Origin: Lingula anatina
Taxonomy: Eukaryota > Brachiopoda > Lingulata > Lingulida > Lingulidae
Assembly (NCBI RefSeq): GCF_001039355.2
Contig: NW_019776011.1
Span: 95,386-122,575, forward strand
Reading direction: 5' to 3'
DNA length: 27,190 nt
A program made the position numbers and the translations under genes. Shown here in pieces: positions 13,746 through 23,208 of this stretch (the first letter of the stretch is position 1; each line of letters begins with the position of its first letter). Below the pieces are notes generated by a model that was given only the letters and a program-made list of their open reading frames with translations, was not told the origin of the DNA and ran no database searches.

Positions 13746-14410
13746 AAATAAACATACCTTACATATATATTATCTAATCCATACAGTTTTTTCAACACTT
13801 AAATTATACAACTTTGATTCACATTGAAATACTGATAAACATTTGTTGTTATGTATTGTGACTGGTTTAGTGGAAATACCTCCAATCTTAAGAAAATCTT
13901 AAAAGGTGCTTTCCTGTCTTGCAGGTGTTCTGGTCACATTTGCTACACAGGCATCCCAGCATGGATCTCATCAGGGATTCCAATTTCCCCTTACATTTAT
14001 GCATATATACTTAATCTGATATTAAGACATATAATTTGATATTTTATCCAGGGGCGCAATTTATTTTACATGCAGGTGAGACTTAAAAACCTGCCTCACA
14101 GTTTGAGTTGACAGGCTATGTGGAGAATGAGGGCTCTGACTTAAATATAGCTGCACATATCACATTGATTGAATATGGCTTTGGCGTATGCCTCGCTCCA
14201 TTCTTTGAGGGGTAGGCTATTTCGTACCCTTTTTGTAACAGCAGGCTTCACTTAACACGGGCTTATCTGAATTTTTTCAGGGTGCATAAAAAAGATAGGG
14301 CACGACCTAACCTTTCGAAGATTTAATTAGATACGATGACTTGTAAAAACAGAGATATGCATGCATCTTTTTTTGACATAGCTAATGTTATATTGTTTCT
14401 ATCTTTACAG

Positions 14411-14958
14411 ACATCAAAGCTAAGTGGAAGAGAAGCAGAGATGATAGATGCGAGATCTCGGAAAGTTCAATGCACAAGAGATGTGAAGGTCCCACAGTGG
14501 TCTGCCTGAACAGAGAGGGAGAACTTTTCTAAAATGGTTTAAAGATTGCACTGGAATGGGCAGCATTGGAGAGAGGCCTTCCTGAGATTTCTTATTTTAA
14601 AATCTACAATGATTCTGATGATCTCTAGATTAGAGTAGCAGAAAAGGAGAATATATTCAGATATCAAGGCAGGGATTTGTGGAGACTTGATGACAGCTGT
14701 GATAAAGAGGGATTTATAAAAAGTTCCATTACTTGTTCTTAAGGGTCAAGAAACATTAGTCCAACAAAAAAGAAGAGGACATCAAATTCAGAAAGTATTA
14801 TCTAGCTGCTGATTGGTTTTTAAGTTCACAAAAAATGAATGGATCTCATTCTAAGGATATTTCAAGGGCACTGTTCATATTCTACTAGGATTTAATTCTG
14901 TACTTTTGTGGATTCTTTCTATGGACCATCAAAAGAAGAATAACTGTGATGAGAATTA
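14411..14958 (+). other. PLXNB: probable 5' UTR part of the first coding exon of plexin
   Basis: A pyrimidine-rich tract ending TTTCTATCTTTACAG at 14410 is a good splice acceptor upstream of the coding start. Many vertebrate plexin genes have an untranslated first exon followed by one very large exon with the start codon and most of the Sema domain, and this arrangement would match. The leader contains several upstream ATGs (14441, 14448, 14470, 14481). An in-frame TGA at 14950-14952 closes the plexin frame just before its first ATG. No matching untranslated first exon is identified upstream, so the acceptor is an inference. Confidence 0.4.
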
Positions 14959-16107
14959 ATGAAATTATCAATAGGATTACCAGAAATGATTGCCAAAATG
15001 TTTTCTGGATGCCAAAGTACCTTCGCAATAACCAGCATATTGGTGACATTGGCAGTGTTGTTGTCACATGCTGTGACTGTCACCGGCAGTACCATTGTCA
15101 GTTCATACCCAAGTGGCCAAACAACTGTTGAATTCAACAACATAGCAATAGATAATGCTACTGGCACTGTGTACATAGGGGCAGTGAACGCACTGTATAG
15201 GTTGAATGGAGATTTACAACTGTTGCAGAATGTTACGACTGGACCTGTCATAGATAGTCCCTACTGTAGTCCGCCACCTCCAACTTGTTCACAGGGAACT
15301 CCTACAACTGTAACAGACAACTACAATAAGATTCTTGTTGTAGACCAGAGTAGGGGTAAGCTTATTAGTTGTGGAAGTGTATATCAGGGGACATGTGAGA
15401 GCCATTCTGTTACAGATATTACACAGGTGACACCACATAGAGGGAGTGATCCTATTGAAAATTATGTAGCAGCTAACTCACGTGATGCATCTACAGTTGC
15501 CTTTGTAGCTCCAGGACTAAATTCACAAGATGTGCTGTATGTGGCATCAACATATACCGGTCAGGGAGAGAGGGAGAGAGGGAGAGAGCAAGTTGCTGCA
15601 GTTAGCAGTAGGTCTTTACAGACATTAGAACTAACAAACTACATTGCTCTGAGTGGCACTGGAACATATATTACTTTGTCTGATACTGATACTGTACGAA
15701 GCACATTTCTGGTGAACTATGTTACAGGTTTTTCACTAAATGGATATAGCTACTTTGTCACAAATCAGAAGACAACACTCAGTAGTACAGAGTATGAAAC
15801 AAGAATAATACGAGTATGTCAGAATGATGCAAACTATTATTCTTATTTTGAAATGCCTTTACACTGTAAAGGAAACGACCCTAGTGTAAATTATAATCTA
15901 GCCAATTCATTATCAGTAACAAAGTTAGGGGATGAGAACATATTAGTGGGAACATTCATGGAGGGATCAACTACTGCTGTCTGTGTGTTTTCTTTGGAAA
16001 GGATAAACAGTGTGATAAAAGAGAAGTATGAGCAGTGTTATGCTGGGAATGGAAACACAGAGGCTGCACAGTTTCAGAGGGGATCAGCCCACTGCACATT
16101 ATTTCCA
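14959..16107 (+). CDS. PLXNB: plexin-B-like receptor, coding exon 1: signal peptide and most of Sema domain
   Basis: This exon encodes 383 residues and ends at CCA|GTAAGC, phase 0. Plexins are single-pass membrane receptors for semaphorins; the N-terminal Sema propeller binds the ligand outside the cell. The first ATG (14959) has a poor context. Met10 (14986) and Met14 (14998, GCCAAAATG) are better and place a hydrophobic signal segment, FAITSILVTLAVLLSHA, close to the N-terminus. Sema hallmarks are NATGTVYIGAVNALYRL at about 66-82, TGPVIDSPYCSPP at about 94-106, and LISCGSVYQGTCE at about 135-147 with paired Cys138/Cys146. Later come RVCQNDANYYSYFEMPLHC and CVFSLERINSVIKEKYEQCY. The YVAAN...STVAFVAPGL segment is much closer to plexin-B than to plexin-A. 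NAT and NVT are likely N-glycosylation sites. A purine simple repeat encodes GERERGRE at residues 203-210. Confidence 0.95.
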
Positions 16108-16379
16108 GTAAGCGATTTTTTGGCAATGTATCTTGACATGTTATATAATTTTTGTGTACATTTCCTAGTGAGACTTACGGCATAACACACTTGTTGCAAT
16201 GTATGTTGAAGGAATTTGTAAAATTTGAAAAAGTTGAATGTATTTAACACACTTATTGCAATGTATGTTGAAGGAATTTGTAAAATTTGAAAAAGTTGAA
16301 TGTATTCTTGAATATATTAAGGGTGTCTTACTGCCTGTGTGTGTGTTCGTCTGAATGATAATTTGCATCATCATTTCAG
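16108..16379 (+). other. plexin intron with a 62-bp tandem duplication
   Basis: This 272-bp GT-AG intron separates two phase-0 exons and ends in ATCATCATTTCAG. A 62-bp unit starting AACACACTTRTTGCAATG at 16184 is repeated at 16246 with essentially one difference, so 124 of the 272 intron bases are a fresh duplication. Confidence 0.9.
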
Positions 16380-16571
16380 AGTTACAACTATGGTTCTAAT
16401 TACTGTTATCATGACTATGGAGGTGTAAACACACCACTTGTGTCAACCACTCCAGCAACAACAACTCCTGCACTGACAGTAACTTCATCAACATGGACAT
16501 CAGTCACAACTTCCACCACTACCATTTACACTGTGGCTTTTGTGGGGACTGCTGATGGACAGCTTAAAAAG
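16380..16571 (+). CDS. PLXNB: plexin-B-like receptor, coding exon 2: Sema domain continued
   Basis: This 192-bp exon (64 codons, residues 384-447) continues the Sema domain. It starts after TTTCAG in frame with the preceding HCTLFP and ends AAAAAG|GTATTA, phase 0. It opens with SYNYGSNYCYHDYGG, then has a Thr/Ser-rich run at about residues 401-431 (20 of 31 are T or S). It closes with TVAFVGTADGQLKK, the conserved late propeller strand that in plexins reads close to AF-G-x-x-x-GQL. The Thr-rich run occupies a variable loop in vertebrate plexin-B proteins and is about as long, so it is a composition shift more than a large insertion. It is a likely site of O-glycosylation (inference). Confidence 0.93.
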
Positions 16572-16925
16572 GTATTACCCCATTTTAGGATATTTTATTT
16601 GATTGTTTTATGTTTGTGTTACTATGATCTCTCCCCTAATTAAGGATATTAACATTTCCTTCTGATATAATTCTGGCAAGTGTTGATAGGTAAGATTTCA
16701 AAGTTTAATATAATTTCACCTATCCAACCATTAAAGATTTTAACAAATTAGTTTTTTCTTGCTATAGTAAGCTTACTCAGTGAAATGTGAAAAAAAGACA
16801 AATTTTATTAATTTTATGTGTTGGGTCAACATAATTACTAAATTTGTTAAATGCAAGTCAACAAAAAGTCGATTGTCATTAGAGATGTACAATTTATGCC
16901 TTAAATCATATGCGTGTGTTTCCAG
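16572..16925 (+). other. plexin intron
   Basis: This 354-bp AT-rich GT-AG intron begins GTATTA and ends GTGTTTCCAG. It separates two phase-0 exons. No repeats or embedded features are evident. Confidence 0.88.
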
Positions 16926-17048
16926 ATACATGTCCAGTCTAACACATCAGCAGTAGAGTATGCCTCAGTTCAGGTGTCTAATGATCAGGTAAAGGACATC
17001 AAGTTAGACAGCACAGGGGAACACTTGTATGTCATGACTAAATATAAG
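16926..17048 (+). CDS. PLXNB: plexin-B-like receptor, coding exon 3: end of Sema domain
   Basis: This 123-bp exon (41 codons, residues 448-488) begins IHVQSNTSAVEYASVQV after an acceptor GTGTTTCCAG and ends GEHLYVMTKYK at TATAAG|GTAAGC, phase 0. The motif EHLYVMT is the conserved last strand of the plexin Sema propeller; in other plexins it is followed at once by the Cys-rich PSI domain. No PSI, IPT, transmembrane, GAP or Rho-binding exon was recognised in the remaining 10.1 kb, so the rest of the receptor lies past the window end. Together the three coding exons give a nearly complete Sema domain. Confidence 0.93.
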
Positions 17049-17094
17049 GTAAGCAGCATTAGAGAGTGAAAGATTGAAATTTTGAAAACACTTA

Positions 17095-17253
17095 CAGTGG
17101 TATGCAATAATGAATAGTTAGGCGGCTAAGCCAAAAAATTGTGCAAAGTTGATAAAAGCATGAAACTTTCCACGATGAATGACCATTGGGTGTTCGTCTA
17201 TTCAATCGGGGGGCAACTCCAAAATTCACAAAGTACCCAGATGAGCGGCTTTC
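17095..17253 (+). repeat. left inverted arm, outer segment
   Basis: This segment is the reverse-complement partner of about 24955-25127. The best-preserved block is GATAAAAGCATGRAACTTTCCACGATGAATGACC at 17151-17184, identical to the right arm apart from one base. The similarity stops abruptly at the TTAA at 17254, where a separate insertion begins. Confidence 0.85.
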
Positions 17254-19387
17254 TTAAGGTGACTGATAGTAAAAGTAAAAGGGCCAAAGTCATAGAAACA
17301 AAGCCCTGGGCTTATAAGTTTTTATTAAAAATTAAAACAAACTTCCCAAAAGGCCAGTTAAAGACGGGGATTAAGTACAGTGTCCAACGGATGACGCTCT
17401 GGCGCCAATTTGAGGGGAAAAATGCCGTTTTCGGTATTGGGATTTTCTCTATAACCAAGACAGCTATTCAAGTGATTCAAAAGGCCTCATAAAGCTGGGT
17501 GAAAGCACTACAGCGGGGTACCAGGGAATTGTCTTAAACGATTTACTTTTGATTTTATCATCTTTTACGTTAAATCAGCCCATATTTCAATGGGTTATTC
17601 ACTTCAAAAGGCGATAACTTTCAAACAAACAATTTCCTCTTAAACCCCTGATATCATGCTGTAGTCCACATTCCTAACAACAATAGGTGCAACTTTTGTA
17701 ACGATAGGTTGCTCAGATAGTGAGATATACTTGGCAGCGATTCACTTATCTCGTCAATATAGAAAGCTGTTAAAACAGCCAAAAACGTTCACAGGTTGGT
17801 TAACAGGGCTTATTAGTCAAATGCTTAGCTGGCAAATTTACCTGTTATCGGTTATACGATCAGGTGGAACCATTGTTCATTGTCATCTAAAAATATTTTG
17901 TTTGGGTGCTTTGAAAGGGCAGAAAATCGTGCTTTTGTTAAATTTTCCGACCACTCGTTAGGCTTGTAAGCGTGCCGCCATTTTGATTGACAGCTCTGGA
18001 GAGGGCCCTAGCCTAGTGATGCCCAGTAGGGTGTCAAGGATATGTAGAAGGAAGCGCTAACAAAGGCGATTACGTTTAACCGCAATTAAGAGGTGTGAAG
18101 TTGCATTTGAACGTTTCAGTGGCTTTTCCTCGGCAAACGAGTACTTTTACCTGAGGGATTCCTTTTCTGTTATCGGCAAAGTGATCAGATATAACTGTCT
18201 GTCGAGAGCAAGTGGCCGTCACTTGTGTTAATAAGAGTTTTTTGACGGGTAATGCTGCAGGATTATTTTGCACGGCACTTGGTAATCGTCAGATCATCGG
18301 AAAAATCCAGTGATTACTTCAGAGCGGTCTCTCTCAAAATGCCAGCTAAGATAAAGGGGAGACGCTCAGTTGCACAAGATTCAGCGGTAAAAGTGGCTGA
18401 GAGAAGGCTTTTGAATAAATATTTTATTTTTACACACATGACACTTAGACCCTATTTTCTTTTTACCTGCTAGTCTATTTTCGGGGTCTTTTTGTGATTT
18501 TCATTTTTGGATACATTTTGAACTCTTTCTTCCCGCTTGATCAGTGATTTTGAAATTGTTTTTCTCCAAACATCGCAAAATGCAAAGCCGCTAACATGCG
18601 TTTTTATTTTTATTGTTTTAATCATGCTGTCAACCCTTGCTTGGATTTCTCTCGTTTGGCCATTCACATCACAATTTTGTCAACAATTTTGTCAACAATT
18701 TTGTCAACAAATTTTATTTTGTCAACATTAGATTTACCTTTAGCAAACGGCGACCAACAATCATTTCCGGTTTCGTAACGTGTTGCACATACGCTCGCCG
18801 ATATATATTGCAAAAATTAAGAGCTAGGCTAAAAGTATCCTTTTTAGCGTTTTTTTTTTAAATTTATTTATCGATTTTTCTTTCATTTGTCAATTAATTT
18901 AGGCGATTCAATTAACTCTTTCACCCATTTATTAGGTATACAGAAATCAGTTATCCGACTGAACAAATAGGGCCGGTTTTCCCCCACCGCCACGCATAGG
19001 CCCTACTCTCTTTCAAAATTTTCTTTCTTTCCTCTGGAAATGGACTTTTAACACGAACTTTTCTCTTCCCCATAGTGTACTAGCTAGACTTCTTCGCTGC
19101 TAAGCTGATGTAAGACTTATGACCTATTACCGCACACGTAATCAGCTTATAACTCATTAACTGTGCTCAGACCCCCTCATGGCAACGACCCTTAGTAACA
19201 GAGGCGTGGCTTAGTTGCAGCCTGACTGGGGCGCATGCCGGTTGAAAAACTCATCAAAAGACACATTTTGCGATGCAAGTTCATAAAAATTATTACATCC
19301 AACGTTAGATACTTTTTTGAGTAATATAAACACACAAAAAACTCAAAAACATGATCTAAGCGTATTTAACCCTATCACCAGCCTTAA
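17254..19387. mobile_element. 2.1-kb insertion flanked by TTAA, nested in the left arm
   Basis: Comparison with the uninterrupted right arm (GGCTTTC-TTAA-ATATGCTGA) shows that 17258-19383 is extra in the left arm and is bracketed by TTAA at 17254-17257 and 19384-19387. Its ends read GGTGACTGATAG and, in reverse complement, GGCTGGTGATAG, agreeing at 8 of 12 positions. TTAA target duplications are typical of piggyBac and Kolobok transposons, but the ends do not start CCY as in piggyBac. I recognise no transposase; frames at 17731-17961 and 18252-18473 are short and unassigned. Inside is a triple AATTTTGTCAAC repeat (18673-18708). Confidence 0.62.
18673..18708 (+). repeat. 12-bp tandem repeat, three units
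   Basis: Three exact copies of AATTTTGTCAAC are followed by a fourth, expanded variant ending TTTTGTCAAC. They lie inside the TTAA-flanked insertion. Confidence 0.92.
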
Positions 19388-20018
19388 ATATGCTGATTCA
19401 GCATTTTAGGTACATTCAGAATTCACGTAAATGAGCACTACCAGTGGTTATTATGATAATATGAATAAATTTGAGAAACATACAATTAGTGTGCACATCT
19501 ATTACAGCAATGATAACATCATGATGACGTCACTGTGTGATATTGCACAATACCAGATGACGAATATCCACTCACTCCTATATGCCAAATAGTCGAACCC
19601 TGCAGTGATCTTTCCTGTAAACATTCACTACAGAAATGCATCATTTAGGGCTAGAAAAGTTAAGTTAGCTTGGTTTCTTCTTCCGAGACTTTAAGCATTT
19701 TCAATATGGCCGTCAATTTTTGAGGGTATAATAGAAAAACAACCAACAGTTGACAGATTTACTTTATTTGTGGCTCTTGTGAATGTATTTCCTGTTGGAA
19801 GAACACAGTAGGATAATTAACTGCATACGAGCACGTTTCTGTTATTGAAAAAATAAAATGGCTGCCAACGCATACAGCAGATGATGAAGTATAGCAGTAA
19901 AATCAGTTTATCAGTGGTGTAATTAGTGGTATATTTTACGCCTTCGATTTTTCTGTTCATTTTGATCTTTAATTAGCCATGATCCTTACCTATCATTATC
20001 AGCTTGTTTGACATTCAA
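19388..20018 (+). repeat. left inverted arm, inner segment
   Basis: This is the partner of about 24291-24950 in reverse complement. Matching blocks include ATATGCTGAYTCAGCATTTTA, GAGCACTACCAG, GTGCACATCTAT, TTTGTGGCTCTTGTGAAT and AATGGCTGCCAA. Stop codons and many amino acid changes relative to the right arm show that no protein frame is conserved between the arms, so the shared sequence behaves as non-coding. Confidence 0.82.
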
Positions 20019-20063
20019 AAATAAAAGAAAAGAAATGAAAAAATGCTTTCGAGATATGGGGCC

Positions 20064-20312
20064 CAGGTCTCCCGCTGACGATCTTCTACTAATGAGACCC
20101 TTGAACAAATATGAAAATTGCCTTCTCGTCTCCCTCGGATCGCTAACGATCTCCCTTTGACTATATTCAAATTGCTTTCTTGTTTAGCTTGGATTCGTAA
20201 CTATCTCGAAACTATCTCGATCTTCTGCTGATGAAGTCCCGAATATGAAAATAACCTTCTCGTTTCGCTCGGATCGCTAACGATATTCCGCTGACGATAT
20301 CTCGTTTGGAGC
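20064..20312 (+). repeat. subterminal repeat array, left side
   Basis: About three degenerate units of 55-90 bp each contain ATATGAAAATTGCCTTCTCG, TCGGATCGCTAACGATCTCC and CGCTGACGATCTTCTRCTRATGA. Within each good unit GATCGCTAACGATC (20138-20151; variant at 20272-20285) is an almost perfect inverted repeat. The same family, in the same orientation, recurs at 23684-23880 beside the right arm. Such subterminal arrays are often protein-binding sites in DNA transposons; that role here is inference. Confidence 0.75.
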
Positions 20313-20350
20313 ACTTAAGTCTAAACGACATTTGCTACGGACGCCGTACA

Positions 20351-20426
20351 ATGAAATCCTATGCAGTTTTCTGTGCGATTTTTGTGACATCATATGTGGC
20401 TACGGGCTACAGCACTTACATTTACG
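20351..20426 (+). CDS. candidate exon 1 of an unrecognised secreted protein (signal peptide)
   Basis: An ATG in good context (ACAATGA) opens MKSYAVFCAIFVTSYVATG followed by YSTYIY, a textbook signal peptide with a small residue before the likely cleavage point. The frame meets a donor, TTACG|GTAATG, after 25 codons plus one base (phase 1); without splicing it ends at a stop 20 codons later. It starts 39 bp after the left subterminal array, inside the long-inverted-repeat element. Support is the signal-like composition and the phase fit with the next candidate exon. I do not recognise a family, and chance cannot be excluded. Confidence 0.33.
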
Positions 20427-21005
20427 GTAATGTGCCAAACATTTCGACGGGCCCAGTCAATCCGACCACAAAAATTATTTTATAAAATTAATTTTTCTGG
20501 GCTCAAACATTTAGTCCATACGTCAAAATCATGGGACATAATTTTTTCTTGTTCCAATTGTTCGACCACATCGTCGGCCAGACTCGGTAAATTTTCTAGC
20601 CAGTGAAATAGATGCTGCATGCCTCAGCCCTTTGTCAATTGTTGTCCTTTCAATAGCTCTCGTCAATGAGGAAGAAACAATTAATTGAAGATCTGATCTG
20701 GAAGCGTGACGTACCTGTCATTTCCTTTGTCCCCGATGACAATAAAAGTGCTTATAGACATACAATTTGTGCTAATTACGAATACTTGCCCTCGCTGACT
20801 GATTCGTCACGCCCATAACTGGATTGAAAGGGGGGGGGCATTTTGAAGAATTAAAAAGGTCTGTTCTGGATGAAACCAAATATCGACAGTGGGTAGAATA
20901 TGTCGTAAACACCTTCATATAGACTATATATAGCGTTTGCTAGCAATAAAAAGTTTGGGAAGAATAAGCAATTTATTTTCAAGTTCCACTGAAATATATA
21001 TGCAG

Positions 21006-21210
21006 ATGGGGAAACGTTCTTGAAGTCAACACCGCAAAATCTTACATTTACTACAATCGACCGCCCAGACTTCTTGGCGCCAAATACCACGCACTGTCAA
21101 AATCTGACGAACACGTGTAGCTGTTCACCTACATGGAAAACTAATTTGTCAACAATAAAAATGACGTCTTCCTTAAATCCAGAGAGTCCCACTGGGTATT
21201 TACGTTACCT
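21006..21210 (+). CDS. candidate exon 2 of an unrecognised secreted protein
   Basis: After an acceptor ATATATATGCAG, 205 bp are open in the frame set by exon 1 (the junction codon becomes GAT, Asp) and end at TTACCT|GTGAGT, phase 2. The peptide begins GETFLKSTPQNLTFTTIDRP and contains CQNLTNTCSCSP, so it has three or four Cys and several N-x-S/T sites (NLT, NTT, NLS), which suits a secreted protein. The pyrimidine tract before the acceptor is weak. No homologue is recognised. Confidence 0.32.
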
Positions 21211-21340
21211 GTGAGTCACTTTTTATTTCCCCAGATGCATGAAATACTGATATTATTTAGCGTAATCCATGAAGAACTCTATTCCTGTGACCCCCTCCCC
21301 CACAATGGGACCGTCTTCATTAACATGTGGTTTGCGCTAG

Positions 21341-21523
21341 GTATGCTGGAGTAGACCAGATAAAACCAGTCTCTCATTTCTGCATGTGCTCAATTCTCAC
21401 GTCAAATTATAAATGCATTTGTTTTATGAAAATTTTGGCAATTAAATGCTTATTTTACGTTCGGGTTGTATCAGTGGGGTTTTCAATATGCACCGTGGTT
21501 TGTGCACAGCGAGTGTATATACA
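21341..21523 (+). CDS. candidate optional exon 3
   Basis: After TTTGCGCTAG, 183 bp are open in the phase left by candidate exon 2, up to a near-consensus donor ATACA|GTAAGT (phase 2). The exon is a whole number of codons, so it could be skipped without breaking the frame. Its peptide is hydrophobic and Cys-rich, unlike the flanking candidates, and its codon choice looks random. It may be intron. Confidence 0.12.
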
Positions 21524-22040
21524 GTAAGTAAGAAAATCGGAAGAGTGCCAGCAAGATATGTCTATCGGCACAGGTAGGCTCCGTAGTTTGCCTTTTCTCA
21601 ATATGTTCTAATATGACATGCTTTTTAAATTAAATACTTAAAAGTAATTTAAAGTTACACTGAATTCCGTTTGAGTACTAGTTGGTATTCTTTGATACGG
21701 GTGATTGAATTTTCTTCGGAAGTACATCGAGCAAGCCTTGCGGGTTGAAAACAACTGATCTCAGACTGGTAAAAAATTCAATTCGGTTGATTTCAGTTGT
21801 CATATTGAAATTCAAATAGGGCGTACGTAGATCACATAACTAGTTTAAGCCCACTAAAGCTACCGGTTTCAAATAATATAAGTGACCGGGCATTGTTACA
21901 ACACCCGTCTCTGGGGAAATACTAGTCCCACTTGTGAAGCGTGTCATGAAAATGATCGTAGGTGAAGGAAAATAAATAGATAGAAATTATAATTGTCGTC
22001 TTTTTGAATGTTAAGTAATGTTAGCACATATTGTACACAG

Positions 22041-22125
22041 CAAAATAAGATTTCAAAAGGAGGATAAAACGTGTCTGAAACACGTGTTAGGCGAAAATTG
22101 CGGCTTATCTTACGTAACACTTCAG
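22041..22125 (+). CDS. candidate exon 4 of an unrecognised secreted protein
   Basis: An acceptor TTGTACACAG is followed by 85 bp open in the phase needed from either candidate exon 2 or 3, ending CTTCAG|GTAAAA, phase 0. The peptide reads KIRFQKEDKTCLKHVLGENC then GLSYVTLQ. It adds two Cys. Evidence is splice-site fit only. Confidence 0.22.
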
Positions 22126-22273
22126 GTAAAATGCAATACTTCCGGTAAGATGGACGTTTTGGCAGATGTCCCTAACAATCCGACGATATCAAAGGTTTCC
22201 ATTGCTATATTTTAATCAATTCAACCAAAATGACATTTCCGTGAAATTAAGTGCAAGTTTTTCTAACCACCAG

Positions 22274-22375
22274 GCAAATCAGTCAAAAAGCGGCAAGGTG
22301 GGGTTCTCACAGAATACACTCATTTTGCCCACAGTTAATCACCTTTGTGACCTTAATTTAACTGTAAAATATTAA
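22274..22375 (+). CDS. candidate last exon of an unrecognised secreted protein
   Basis: A strong acceptor, TTTTTCTAACCACCAG, precedes 33 codons and a stop in phase 0. The peptide starts ANQSKSGKVGFSQNTLILPT and ends with NHLCDLNLTVKY. An ATTAAA hexamer overlaps the stop region. Spliced as 20351-20426, 21006-21210, 22041-22125 and 22274-22375, the model gives 155 residues; with the optional exon it gives 216. The chain is hypothetical. Confidence 0.22.
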   Translation, partial: ANQSKSGKVGFSQNTLILPTVNHLCDLNLTVKY

Positions 22376-23208
22376 AGCTTTCCGTTGCGTTATTGTCGAG
22401 ATACAGCCACATGAATATTTCACTGCCTCGCGTGGCTCCCGTCTCACTTTTCAGCTGTGTGAGTGGTGTATTTTTCACTGAAGTTTGCTTCACAAATCTG
22501 CATCAAGTGAGCAATTCATTACTTCGGTCAATACCAAAATTGAAAGATGGATATATAATCTTTATAACGACAGAGATTTATATCATAAATCCGTTGCTAT
22601 GGTTACAAACTACCGAGGTTATTTGAGGTCACTTGATGACTGCCGCAGATACCCACCCTGTCAATAGCCTTATATCTCCACTAGTAGAGCACCTTAGATA
22701 ATTTCACTGATATTTACTGAAAATATGGACAAGGGGACTACCATAAATTAAAACACTGGCGTGGCCTTTTGCCTACAAATTTTGCAACAGCGACGCAAAT
22801 TCTTCTATTTTCTGGCTACATTATCGTAAAGCATTTTTGCTTCCCACAGTTTTGATTTGCATTCAAGAATGTTTAAGTTAATTTCAACGTTAGTTAGGGA
22901 CTAATTAACTGAAATAGTCTTCTGTAGTTTTTATATATTGATTCCTGGATAATAAGTATATGCTTAGTTCAAATACGGGGGTTAACATGCATTCGAAACT
23001 AAATTCGTGTAGGCGGTCATGACAGTTTCAAGTAGCAGTGGTGGAAGACGTGCGATGAATGCACTGCAGATTTTCCGAATTTCAAGCAGCAAAGGGCATA
23101 CTTTGTTGTTCTGTAGACCGTTACAAAGACGGAAAGAGTTATTAAACCTTAACTGAATAAGACAACCGTACATTACATGCTCGTGCCGTGTCGCTAATGT
23201 GAGCTTAA
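22376..23208. other. non-coding interior of the long-inverted-repeat element
   Basis: No exon is convincing here. Frames at 22393-22667 are short and lack consistent splice sites. No simple repeats are seen. Confidence 0.45.

Noticed and set aside
14919-15251. 110-codon minus-strand frame antisense to the plexin exon
   Set aside because: It is a shadow of the plexin coding sequence in the opposite frame.
17139-17492. 117-codon + strand frame
   Set aside because: It starts in the left inverted arm and runs across the TTAA junction into the nested insertion, so it joins two unrelated sequences. No family is recognised.
18339-18470. ATG opening MPAKIKGRRSVAQDS, a basic N-terminus inside the TTAA insertion
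   Set aside because: The frame closes after about 45 codons, in an AT-rich tail, with no clear donor and no resemblance to a transposase I know.
19190-19210. RFX X-box-like GGCAACGACCCTTAGTAAC
   Set aside because: The half-sites are spaced too far apart for the known motif, and no gene starts nearby.
20394-22667. IPT, PSI or other downstream plexin exons inside the element
   Set aside because: None of the candidate exons has the Cys-x-x-Cys pattern of PSI or the glycine-rich start of IPT domains, and their phases do not follow from the phase-0 donor at 17048.
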